From: DATNIB01 sp035604685
GTDB lineage: Bacteria > Actinomycetota > Acidimicrobiia > Acidimicrobiales > RAAP-2
Direction of reading: 5' to 3'
NCBI GenBank assembly: GCA_035604685.1
Contig: DATNIB010000026.1
Coordinates: 1 to 38,946 of the forward strand
DNA: 38,946 nt
Below, in pieces: positions 7,198-14,180 of the stretch (positions within the stretch are counted from its first letter, which is position 1; each line of letters starts with the position of its first letter). A model generated the notes under the pieces. The model saw only the letters and a program-made list of their open reading frames with translations, searched no databases and was not told the origin of the DNA. The translations under genes were made by a program, and so were the position numbers.

Positions 7198-8325
7198 GTG
7201 CTTTTCGTCGAGGTGTTCCGCCTCATCCTGGTGCTGCTCGGAGCGCTGGCCGGCTCCGAGGCCGGGCGCACGGTCGGTCACTCGACCGGCCAGGCCGTCG
7301 GCCTGGTGCTGGGCGCTCTCATCGCCTACGTGCTGGGCGGGATCATCGGGCGCCTCCTCGATCGCAGTAGTCCCCGCGCCGTCAGCCGTTTCGCACGGAC
7401 CCCACCCGGAGAGCTGTTCGCCGGGATCCTGACCGGCATGGCCGCCTTTCTCCTCGGGGCCGCGCTGTCGGTGCCGCTCCTCGTGCTGGTGCACTCGCCG
7501 GTGACCTGGCCGGTGGCCGCGCTCGTGACGTGGGCCTTCACCTGGATCGGCTACAAGGTCGGCGCGGCCAAGGGTCGCCAGGTGGTCGCGGCCGCCGGTC
7601 TGGGCCGCGTGCTGGCGCCGCCGGTGGAGCCGCCGCCCGGCTACGCCCTCCTCGTCGACACCTCGGCCGCCATGACCCGCCACCTGCTCGTGCTCGGCCG
7701 CTACGGCCTCCTGGTGGGCGGGCTGGTGGTGCCCCGCTTCGTCATCGACCAGCTGCAGACGCTCACGGCCGGCCCCGACGAGGTGAGCTCGCGCCGGGCG
7801 CGGCGCGGGCTCGAGTGCCTGGAGGTCCTGCGGGAGCTCGGCGTGCCGGTGCACCTGGCCGAGAACGAGCTCCCCGAGATCGACGACCTGAACGAACGCC
7901 TGGTGGAGATGGCCCGGCGGCTGGGCCTCCGGCTGGTCACGTGCTCAGGCGCCGTGAAGGACCTGGCCAAACGGCGGGGCATCCCGGTGACCGACCTGCG
8001 GCCGCTCGCCAACGACCTGACCCCGGACCACCCGGCCGGCGAGCAGCTGGTGATCGACCTGGTGAAGGAGGGCAACCAGCCGCGCCAGGCGCTCGGCTAC
8101 CTCTCCGACGGCGACATGGTGGTGGTCAACGACGCGGCGCACCTCATCGGCCGGGAGAACGTCGTGGTCGAGGTGCTCTCGACCCGGGCGACCACCCAGG
8201 GGCTGCTCGTCTTCGCCCGAGTGGCGGACCGGGGAAACCGGGCGCTCAACGCCCCGACGGGCGGGGCAGCCGACCCCGTCGCCCCCGCGGCCGAGGAGTA
8301 CGAGGAGTCCGCCTTCCGCCGCTGA
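7198..8325 (+). CDS. membrane-anchored PIN-TRAM protein (YacL-like) with eroded PIN active site
   Basis: 375 residues. About four hydrophobic helices fill residues 1-120, a PIN domain runs from LLVDTSAAM (about 151-159) to around 265, and a TRAM domain covers roughly 275-345 (GYLSDGDMVVVNDA...VVEVLSTRATTQGLLVFARV). This is the architecture of Bacillus YacL, a membrane-bound putative RNA-binding nuclease. Three signature positions differ from the usual PIN-TRAM sequence: DTSVIIDGRI reads DTSAAMTRHL, the DEL acidic residue reads DQL (FVIDQLQ), and the TND motif reads TCS (LVTCSGAV). The first aspartate and a later DDLNERL are kept. It may bind RNA without cutting it. Start GTG 7198 follows a TAGTTT box. 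The gene converges on pntB with an 11-base gap. Confidence 0.88.
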   Translation: MLFVEVFRLILVLLGALAGSEAGRTVGHSTGQAVGLVLGALIAYVLGGIIGRLLDRSSPRAVSRFARTPPGELFAGILTGMAAFLLGAALSVPLLVLVHSPVTWPVAALVTWAFTWIGYKVGAAKGRQVVAAAGLGRVLAPPVEPPPGYALLVDTSAAMTRHLLVLGRYGLLVGGLVVPRFVIDQLQTLTAGPDEVSSRRARRGLECLEVLRELGVPVHLAENELPEIDDLNERLVEMARRLGLRLVTCSGAVKDLAKRRGIPVTDLRPLANDLTPDHPAGEQLVIDLVKEGNQPRQALGYLSDGDMVVVNDAAHLIGRENVVVEVLSTRATTQGLLVFARVADRGNRALNAPTGGAADPVAPAAEEYEESAFRR

Positions 8326-8336
8326 GCGGGCCCGCG

Positions 8337-9722
8337 TCAGGCGTGGGAGACGGCCGTGACCAGCTTCTGCAGCGTGTCCTTGGCGTCACCGAAGAGGAGC
8401 ACGGTCTTGTCGTCGTAGAGGAGCGCGTTGTCGATGCCGGCGAACCCCGGGCGCATCGACCGCTTGAGGAACACGATGTTGGCCGCCTCGTCCGCGTTGA
8501 TGATCGGCATGCCGTAGATGGGGCTGCCCGGCGTCGTCTTGGCCGCCGGGTTCACCGTGTCGTTGGCGCCGACGACCAGCGCGACGTCGGTCGACCCCAT
8601 CTCGGGATTGGCCTCGTCCATCTCCTTCAGCTCCTCGTAGGGGACGTTGGCCTCGGCCAGGAGGACGTTCATGTGGCCGGGCATGCGACCCGCCACCGGG
8701 TGGATGGCGTAGAAGACGTCCACGCCGCGGGCCTTCAGCTGGTCGACGAGCTCGTGCAACGCGTGTTGGGCCTGGGCGACCGCCAGGCCATACCCCGGGA
8801 TGATGGCCACCTTGCGCGAGTAGGCGAGCAGGACCGCCACGTCTTCGGGCGTGCTCGAGCGGACGGACCGGCCCTCGGGCCCGCCGGTCTCCCCGCTGGC
8901 CGTGACCACCGACCCGAACGCGCTGAACAAGATGTTGGGCAGCGATCGCCCCATGGCTGCGCTCATCATCCGCGTGAGCAACATGCCGGACGCGCCGACC
9001 AGGGTGCCCGCCACGATCAGCACGTTCGAGTTCAGCGTGAAGCCCGAGGCGGCGACGGCCAGGCCGGTGAACGAGTTGAGGAGCGAGATGAGGACGGGTA
9101 CGTCAGCCCCGCCGATCGGCAGGACGAAGATGGCGCCGAGCACGAGGGAGAGACCGAGCAGGACCCAGAGGAGCGGGGTCGACGAGGTGATCGCGATGGC
9201 CACCACCAGCCCGAGGACGCCGCCGCCCAGCACCGCGTTGACCGGTTGCTGGAGGGGGTAGGTGAGGGGCCGGCCGGGCATGAGCTCCTGCAGCTTGGCG
9301 AAGGCCAGCGCGGAGCCCGAGAACGACACGCTGCCGATCAGGACGCCGAAGACCACCTCGAGCACCTTGTAGGTGGCGATGGTCTTCGTGTCGCCGCTGA
9401 TGAACTCGGAGATGGACACCACCGCGGCGGCCCCCCCGCCCACGCCGTTGAAGGCCGCCACCATCTGGGGCATGGCGGTCATCTTCACGAGGCGCGCCGC
9501 CGGCACGCCGATGGCGACGCCGATGGCCATGGCCCCGACGATCAGCGGAATATGGCTCAGGCCGGCCCGGGCGAACGTCGCGCCGATGGCCAGTGCCATG
9601 CCCGCCGCCGCCAGCAGGTTGCCGGCCCGGGCCCGGCGGGGCGAGCTCAGGGCCTTCAGGGCGACGATGAACCCGACGGCCGCCACCAGGTAGCACAGGT
9701 CGATGAAGGTGCCGCGGCTCAC
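8337..9722 (-). CDS. pntB: proton-translocating NAD(P) transhydrogenase, beta subunit
   Basis: 461 residues. The N-terminal half holds about nine membrane helices with the proton-channel helices (FNGVGGGAAAVVSISEF and neighbours). The C-terminal part is the NADP(H)-binding domain III, recognisable by IPGYGLAVAQAQHA, HPVAGRMPGHMNVLLAEA, VVGANDTVNPAA and FGDAK. With PntA it uses the proton gradient to reduce NADP+ with NADH. GTG 9722 overlaps the pntAB stop as GTGA. Last gene of the pntAA-pntAB-pntB operon. Confidence 0.96.
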   Translation of the reverse strand: MSRGTFIDLCYLVAAVGFIVALKALSSPRRARAGNLLAAAGMALAIGATFARAGLSHIPLIVGAMAIGVAIGVPAARLVKMTAMPQMVAAFNGVGGGAAAVVSISEFISGDTKTIATYKVLEVVFGVLIGSVSFSGSALAFAKLQELMPGRPLTYPLQQPVNAVLGGGVLGLVVAIAITSSTPLLWVLLGLSLVLGAIFVLPIGGADVPVLISLLNSFTGLAVAASGFTLNSNVLIVAGTLVGASGMLLTRMMSAAMGRSLPNILFSAFGSVVTASGETGGPEGRSVRSSTPEDVAVLLAYSRKVAIIPGYGLAVAQAQHALHELVDQLKARGVDVFYAIHPVAGRMPGHMNVLLAEANVPYEELKEMDEANPEMGSTDVALVVGANDTVNPAAKTTPGSPIYGMPIINADEAANIVFLKRSMRPGFAGIDNALLYDDKTVLLFGDAKDTLQKLVTAVSHA

Positions 9723-10075
9723 TCGGAGCGCTCCGCGTCGGCTGGCGGCGCCCCGGGGCCGGGATCGGCCGTGGTCGCGCCGCGCCGTTCGGCACCGCGA
9801 CCCTTGAACATGTGCAGCATGCGGTCCGTGACGACGAACCCGCCGACCACGTTGAGCGTGGCCAGCACGACCGCCACGAAGCCGAGCACCTCCTCGGCAC
9901 CGGTGTGGGCGCCGCCGAGGACGATCATCGAGCCGACGACGATGACGCCGTGGATGGCGTTGGACCCCGACATGAGCGGCGTATGCAGGATGCTCGGGAC
10001 CTTGGAGATGACCTCGAAGCCCACGAACCCGGCCAGCACGAAGATCGTCGCGAGCTCGAGCAGCCCGTTGGTCAC
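9719..10075 (-). CDS. pntAB: NAD(P) transhydrogenase, membrane part of alpha (alpha-2)
   Basis: 118 residues. About three to four membrane helices include VLAGFVGFEVISKVP, the family motif LHTPLMSGSNAIHG and later FVAVVLATLNVVGGFVVTDRMLHMFK, followed by a short polar tail rich in Pro and Ala. It supplies part of the membrane channel of the transhydrogenase. The split of PntA into separate alpha-1 and alpha-2 genes is common in Actinomycetota and some alphaproteobacteria. GTG 10075 has GGAGGGG about 6 bases upstream and overlaps the pntAA stop by four bases; its own stop overlaps pntB the same way. Confidence 0.95.
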   Translation of the reverse strand: MTNGLLELATIFVLAGFVGFEVISKVPSILHTPLMSGSNAIHGVIVVGSMIVLGGAHTGAEEVLGFVAVVLATLNVVGGFVVTDRMLHMFKGRGAERRGATTADPGPGAPPADAERSE

Positions 10076-11226
10076 GACGACCCCTCCCCCGGCGGGGCCG
10101 CCACCGGGAGGCCGAGCAGCTCGGCCACCGAGTCGTTGCCGGGCTTCCCGTCGCGCAGCAGGCAGCAGCCGACGACGATCTCGTCGTCCCACCGGGGGTC
10201 GACCGAGCCGTCGGGCCCCAGCAGGTCGAGCAGGTTGAGGACATTGCGGGAGTAGAGGGCGCTCGCATGGGTCGGCATCCCCGACGGCGGGTTGCTCACA
10301 CCGAGGACCGTGGTGCCGTCCGCATCGACCGTCTCGCCGGCGCGGGTGAGCTCGCAGTTGCCGCCCGAGTCGGCGGCCACGTCCACCAGCACGGCGCCCC
10401 GGGCCATGGCGCGCACCATGTCCGCCGTGACGAGCACCGGCGCCCGACGGCCGGGGACCGCCGCCGTCGTGATCACGACGTCGGACGCCGCCACCTCGGC
10501 CGCCAGCGCCGACTGCTGGCGAGCCAGCTCGTCGGCGGTCAGCTGCCGGGCGTAGCCGCCGGTGCCCTCGGCGGAGACCCCCAGGTCGACGAAGGTGGCG
10601 CCGAGGCTCTCGGCCTCCTCCTTGGCGGCCGCCCGGACGTCGTAGGCGCGCACGACCGCACCCAGTCGCCGCGCGGTGGCGATGGCCTGCAGGCCGGCCA
10701 CGCCGACGCCGAGCACCAGCACCTTGGCGGGCGGCACGGTCCCCGCCGCCGTCATGAACATCGGGAAGAACTTGGGCAGGTACTCGGCGCCGGCCAACCC
10801 GGCGCGGTAGCCGGTGACCGTCGCCTGGGAGGAGAGCGCGTCCATGCTCTGCGCCCGGCTGATCCGGGGCAACAGGTCGAAGCTGAAGACGCTGGCCCGC
10901 TTGTCCGCCAGCGCGTGCAGCGCGTCGGCGGCGTCGGCCAGGGGGAAGAAGCTCAAGAGGAGGATGCCGGCGGGCAGCGGGGCCACGTCGCTCGCCGTCG
11001 GCGGATTGACCCGCACGGTCGCCGCGGCGCCGTCGTAGACCGACGCCGTCGGGGCGACGGTGGCGCCGGCCTCCCGGTAGGCCTCGTCGGGAAACCAGGC
11101 CTGCTCGCCGGCACCGGACTCGACGACGACCTCCCACCCCTTGGTGATCAGGCGCTTCGCCACGTCAGGCACGACCGCGACCCGGCGTTCGCCCGCGCGC
11201 GACTCGACAGGAACAACCACTTTCAC
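10072..11226 (-). CDS. pntAA: NAD(P) transhydrogenase, NAD-binding alpha-1 subunit
   Basis: 384 residues. It opens VKVVVPVESRAGERRVAVVPD, the conserved N-terminus of the alanine dehydrogenase/PNT family, and continues through GYRAGLAGAEYLPKFFPMFMTAAG and the Rossmann motif VLGVGVAGLQAIATARRLG (GxGxxG) to VVITTAAVPGRRAPVLVT. This cytosolic domain I binds NADH. The frame extends far upstream, but the family's N-terminus is at GTG 11226. A TAGACA hexamer eight bases before that codon, without a Shine-Dalgarno sequence, hints at a leaderless start, though its last base departs from TANNNT. First gene of the operon. Confidence 0.96.
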   Translation of the reverse strand: MKVVVPVESRAGERRVAVVPDVAKRLITKGWEVVVESGAGEQAWFPDEAYREAGATVAPTASVYDGAAATVRVNPPTASDVAPLPAGILLLSFFPLADAADALHALADKRASVFSFDLLPRISRAQSMDALSSQATVTGYRAGLAGAEYLPKFFPMFMTAAGTVPPAKVLVLGVGVAGLQAIATARRLGAVVRAYDVRAAAKEEAESLGATFVDLGVSAEGTGGYARQLTADELARQQSALAAEVAASDVVITTAAVPGRRAPVLVTADMVRAMARGAVLVDVAADSGGNCELTRAGETVDADGTTVLGVSNPPSGMPTHASALYSRNVLNLLDLLGPDGSVDPRWDDEIVVGCCLLRDGKPGNDSVAELLGLPVAAPPGEGSS

Positions 11227-11256
11227 GGGAAATGTGTCTAGCAGCTCGTGCCCGGA

Positions 11257-11275
11257 CGTCCCCAAAGCGGGGACG
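11257..11275 (-). terminator. hairpin between the EAL gene and pntAA
   Basis: CGTCCCC at 11257-11263 pairs perfectly with GGGGACG at 11269-11275 across a five-base loop. It lies 14 bases past the EAL stop and just before the pntAA start region, so it probably separates the two transcripts. No T-run is present. Confidence 0.5.
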
Positions 11276-11288
11276 GCCGCGGTGCGGT

Positions 11289-12200
11289 CTACCTGGGGGC
11301 CTCGGCGCCGTGGCGGAGCCGGAAGGGCTCGTGCACGACCAGCGGGTCGCGGGCCTCGTCGGCGTCCTGGGTCGTGCGCATCCACCCCTCGCCGTCCAGC
11401 GCGAAGCAGTACCCGGGCGTGTGGGCCAGCTCGCTGGCGCGCTCGAGGCTGAGTGGCGGGGCGAAGAAGTAGCCCTGCGCGGCGTCCGACTCGAACTCCC
11501 GGACGATGTCGGACTGCAGGCTGGTCTCGACCCCTTCGGCCACGGTGGACATCCCCGACGAGTGCGAGAGGCTCACCACCGTCTCGACCACCATGCGGTT
11601 GATGCCCTGGTGGGGCTCGAGCGCGCCGACGAAGGAGCGGTCGATCTTGACGGTGTTGATGGCCATGCGCCGGAGCACGTCGAAGGACGTCCAGCTGGTC
11701 CCCACGTCGTCGACGGCGAGCTCCACGCCCAGCTCGTTGATCGCCCGCAGGTCCTTCATCGCCACTTCCTCGGACATGGCGTGCTCGGTCACCTCGACGG
11801 TCAGCCGGCCGGGGGCGAGCCCCGACTGTTCCAAGGCTCGGACGACGGCCGCCGCGGCCTGGCCCCGGCGGAGCTGCACGAGCGAGCAGTTGATGGCCAG
11901 CTGGATGTTCTGCGGCCAAGTGGCGGCCTGCCGGCAGCCCTCGGCCATCACCCACTCCCCGACCTGGACGATGTCCCCGTTGGCCTCGAGCCAGGGGATG
12001 AGGAGGCGGGGCATGATCATGCCTTCGCTCTGGTGGCGCCAGCGCAGCAGCGCCTCGAACCCAAGCAGGCGCCCGGAGCCCAGGTCGACCAACGGCTGGT
12101 ACTCCAGCTCGGGGACGCCGTTCAAGACCAGCGACTCAGTGTCGAGACGACTCGTCTGTCCATCAGGCACGATCGGGCGCTCCTCGTACGGGCCGACCAC
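11289..12200 (-). CDS. EAL-domain cyclic-di-GMP phosphodiesterase
   Basis: 303 residues made up almost entirely of an EAL domain that begins at LEYQPLVDL (about residue 33). The catalytic set looks complete: E in FEALLRW, N in LAINCSLVQL, E in EVTEHAM, the DD pair in DDVGTS, K in VKIDRSFV, E in VAEGVET and the following Q. Loop 6, usually DDFGTGYSS, reads DDVGTSWTS, but both aspartates remain. EAL enzymes cleave cyclic di-GMP to the linear dinucleotide. There is no GGDEF, membrane span or sensor domain, so it is a stand-alone cytosolic enzyme; the roughly 60 residues after the domain are unassigned. Start GTG 12200 is uncertain, with no clear ribosome binding site. Confidence 0.9.
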   Translation of the reverse strand: MVGPYEERPIVPDGQTSRLDTESLVLNGVPELEYQPLVDLGSGRLLGFEALLRWRHQSEGMIMPRLLIPWLEANGDIVQVGEWVMAEGCRQAATWPQNIQLAINCSLVQLRRGQAAAAVVRALEQSGLAPGRLTVEVTEHAMSEEVAMKDLRAINELGVELAVDDVGTSWTSFDVLRRMAINTVKIDRSFVGALEPHQGINRMVVETVVSLSHSSGMSTVAEGVETSLQSDIVREFESDAAQGYFFAPPLSLERASELAHTPGYCFALDGEGWMRTTQDADEARDPLVVHEPFRLRHGAEAPR

Positions 12201-12446
12201 CGACAGCGCCGCGGCCGACGAGGCACAATCATGCCTGACCAGGGCCGGAAAACGGGTGATCTAGGCGGCGAGGGGCCCCGGTCCGAGCCCGCGGTGGGCG
12301 CCGGCGGGATCGGCCCGGGAGGCCGCTCCAGTTTCCGGCTCGGTTCTCGGTTGCTCCCCCCGACGGTTGGCCCGGTCGCGCCGGGGGCGGGCCGGGCGAT
12401 CGCGGCCGACCGACCGGCGGGCGGATCGAGTGTCACTGGCGGACCG

Positions 12447-12452
12447 TAGGAT
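12447..12452 (+). promoter_or_regulatory. -10 box TAGGAT
   Basis: TAGGAT ends eight bases before ATG 12461, the same geometry as the leaderless starts elsewhere in the window. It probably drives the short frame at 12461 and the VOC gene behind it. Confidence 0.45.
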
Positions 12453-12460
12453 TGGGCTCC

Positions 12461-12493
12461 ATGTCCTCGCTGGCTCTGCAGCAGCGCCACTGA
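12461..12493 (+). CDS. possible ten-residue leader peptide
   Basis: ATG 12461 opens a frame encoding MSSLALQQRH and stopping at TGA 12491. It sits at the right distance from a TAGGAT box to be a leaderless start and lies in the same frame as the VOC gene. It could be a translated leader or simply the first fragment of a degraded gene. The peptide has no run of a single amino acid that would suggest classical attenuation. Confidence 0.25.
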   Translation: MSSLALQQRH

Positions 12494-12661
12494 GCCGAGG
12501 CGCTGCTGGCGCGAGCTCGCTCGGCCTATCGGAACCATTATGAGCAGGGAGAGGGCCGTGCCCGCTGACCCGTCAACCTGCTCAAGCGGCCCTATGCCAA
12601 GGTCCGCCCCGATCCGCGCTTCACCATGGCCCTGAAGACCCGTCTCGCCGAGGAGCTCGGC

Positions 12662-13174
12662 ATGACTGAAACAACCACCGAGGTGAGCGCCACACCGTTA
12701 GGCGAGCTGCGCCCCGTCCACCTGTGCGCCAGGGATGCCGATCAGGCCATGGCCTTCTTCGGTTCCCTCTTCGGCTGGGAAGCTGAACGTGTCCCCTACC
12801 GGGATCACGTGCATCACTACACGATCAACACCACCATGACCACGGTGCTCGTCGATGACCCCGACGCATCCTCCGCCACCCTCTGCTTTGCGTCGCCGCG
12901 GCCGGCCGATCCGGCGGGGCAGATCCAGGCTCTGGGAGGCGAGATCACCGAAGCGGACGGGGAGCACTACGCGCAGTGCCGGGATCCTCAAGGAGCGACC
13001 CTGGTCTTCTTTCAACCGGGTGAGCCCCACCCCCACGAGCCACTCACGAAGATCCCAGCCGGAGAGTTCGCGTTTGCCTTCCTGATCGAAGACGGCATCG
13101 CCGTGGACCTGTGGCGTAGGACGTCTGAGCGGAGCCCTCAGTCGCAGCGACGCCCCGACCGCACCTTGGGATAG
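12662..13174 (+). CDS. VOC (glyoxalase/bleomycin-resistance) superfamily protein
   Basis: 170 residues from ATG 12662, which has GAGGAG about 6 bases upstream. Residues from about 15 onwards show the paired beta-alpha-beta-beta-beta units of the vicinal oxygen chelate fold: LRPVHLCARDADQAMAFFGSLFGW, then TVLVDDPDASSATLCFASP and AQCRDPQGATLVFFQPG. VOC proteins bind a divalent metal and act as dioxygenases, isomerases or resistance proteins; the substrate is not readable. An in-frame ATG at 12626 would add 12 residues. Upstream, the same frame continues through two stop codons, so the protein may be missing an ancestral N-terminal extension. GC content is lower than in neighbouring housekeeping genes. 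Confidence 0.75.
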   Translation: MTETTTEVSATPLGELRPVHLCARDADQAMAFFGSLFGWEAERVPYRDHVHHYTINTTMTTVLVDDPDASSATLCFASPRPADPAGQIQALGGEITEADGEHYAQCRDPQGATLVFFQPGEPHPHEPLTKIPAGEFAFAFLIEDGIAVDLWRRTSERSPQSQRRPDRTLG

Positions 13175-13311
13175 TCCCGCGAGCTAGGAAATCGTCTCAC
13201 TGGGTAAACGGCAATAGCGGATGGCCAGGAGGATCGCTGTTCATCCGCCAGGCTGATCCCTCACGAGAATACGGGAGGGCTACTTAGCATGGCCTCGCGG
13301 TAGGTCGAGAC

Positions 13312-13317
13312 TACGGT
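13312..13317 (+). promoter_or_regulatory. -10 box TACGGT for the ICMT-like gene
   Basis: TACGGT matches TANNNT and ends seven bases before ATG 13325. This favours ATG 13325 over the in-frame GTG at 13316, which lies inside the box. Confidence 0.45.
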
Positions 13318-13324
13318 GAACGCG

Positions 13325-13897
13325 ATGGCAGTGCTCGAAGCGCTGATCTACGTGACGATGGGCGGATGGATCCTCTTTGAGATCTCGCTCATCGTGCGCG
13401 ACCGCCGACACGGCAGGGCAAGCGCCGATGCTGATCGCGGCACTCGGCTCCTGAACGCATTCCTCGTCGTTGAAACGGTAGTGGTGTCTGGCATCTTGGC
13501 TGCGACCCTGCACGTACTCGTCGTGCCGGGTGCAATCTGGTTCCGCTCCGTGGGACTCGTCATCGTCTGGCTCGGCCTCGTCCTACGGGTATCGGCCGTT
13601 AAGACTCTGGGAGCAGCCTTCCGCACCACAGTCGAGGTCGACCAGGGCCAGCCCGTTATCACCGAGGGTCCCTATCGCTGGGTGCGCCACCCCTCCTACA
13701 CGGGCTTGCTTCTCATCACCGTGGGATTCGGCATCGCGTTCGCTAGTTGGCTCTTCCTGGTGCTGTGCGCCGTGCTCCCGTCGCTGGCGCTTCTACGTCG
13801 GATCAAGGTCGAAGAGTCAGAGTTGGTGCGGGTGCTCGGTGAGCCCTACGGCGCTTACTCGGCCCAGACCAAACGTCTCATCCCTGGGATCTGGTGA
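13325..13897 (+). CDS. isoprenylcysteine carboxyl methyltransferase-like membrane protein
   Basis: 190 residues with about five membrane helices. The C-terminal part carries the ICMT/PEMT signature: VITEGPYRWVRHPSYTGLLL, then RIKVEESELVRVLGEPYGAY and a final basic LIPG segment. The RHPxYxG and EExxL motifs form the S-adenosylmethionine and substrate site in this superfamily. Bacterial members methylate diverse small or lipid substrates, and the substrate here is unknown. ATG 13325 is preferred because a TACGGT box ends seven bases before it. It lies in a lower-GC patch between the VOC gene and the convergent MFS gene. Confidence 0.85.
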   Translation: MAVLEALIYVTMGGWILFEISLIVRDRRHGRASADADRGTRLLNAFLVVETVVVSGILAATLHVLVVPGAIWFRSVGLVIVWLGLVLRVSAVKTLGAAFRTTVEVDQGQPVITEGPYRWVRHPSYTGLLLITVGFGIAFASWLFLVLCAVLPSLALLRRIKVEESELVRVLGEPYGAYSAQTKRLIPGIW

Positions 13898-14045
13898 GGG
13901 TTCCGCTTGCCCGAAAGGGGCGCCGGCTTGGTGGCCCATACGTGCCGCAACCGGGCGGCCCCAGGTTGCCCCAATACGCCGGATAGGCCCGCTAGGTGGG
14001 GAGCAGGGAAGACATCGAAGCGATGGTGGGAATGGCACCTACGCG

Positions 14046-14087
14046 AAAACGCCCGTCCCACGAACTGACGGGGATCGGGCGCTTTTC
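14046..14087. terminator. bidirectional terminator between convergent genes
   Basis: CGCCCG (14050-14055) pairs with CGGGCG (14076-14081), and the adjoining TCCC/GGGA extends the stem around a bulge. TTTT follows at 14083-14086 on the plus strand, and AAAA at 14046-14049 gives TTTT after the stem on the minus strand. It serves the ICMT-like gene and the MFS gene, which converge here. Confidence 0.7.
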
Positions 14088-14180
14088 TAATTTGTACTCC
14101 GAGACCGGATTGCCGCCCCGTCGTCTCTTGGCCGACCCTGTGGGCGCGACGTCGGCTGCCGTCGGCGTCAGCAACGACGT

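Larger units (their letters stand above)
12201..12661. other. intergenic stretch with a broken reading frame leading into the VOC gene
   Basis: The first half holds no visible gene on either strand. From ATG 12461 one reading frame runs without a shift into the VOC gene but is cut by TGA at 12491-12493 and again at 12566-12568. Between and after these stops the frame encodes AEALLARARSAYRNHYEQGEG and VNLLKRPYAKVRPDPRFTM. The second piece resembles an N-terminal leader (PDPRF-x-AL-x-x-RL) I associate with some actinobacterial VOC and regulatory proteins. This may be a decayed N-terminus or a regulated leader. Confidence 0.4.

Noticed and set aside
7530..10238. A 902-codon plus-strand frame across the PIN-TRAM gene and pntB
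   Set aside because: It is a frame-shifted shadow of the PIN-TRAM gene continuing as antisense to pntB, low in complexity and without motifs.
12626..12628. ATG 12626 as the start of the VOC protein
   Set aside because: ATG 12662 has GAGGAG at good spacing and gives the length expected for the fold, though 12626 cannot be fully excluded.
13316..13318. GTG 13316 as the start of the ICMT-like protein
   Set aside because: It falls inside the TACGGT box; ATG 13325 lies at the expected distance after it.
13947..13969. GCAACC/GGTTGC hairpin after the ICMT-like gene
   Set aside because: The stem is only six bases with an 11-base loop; the hairpin at 14046-14087 with T-runs on both sides is a far better terminator.
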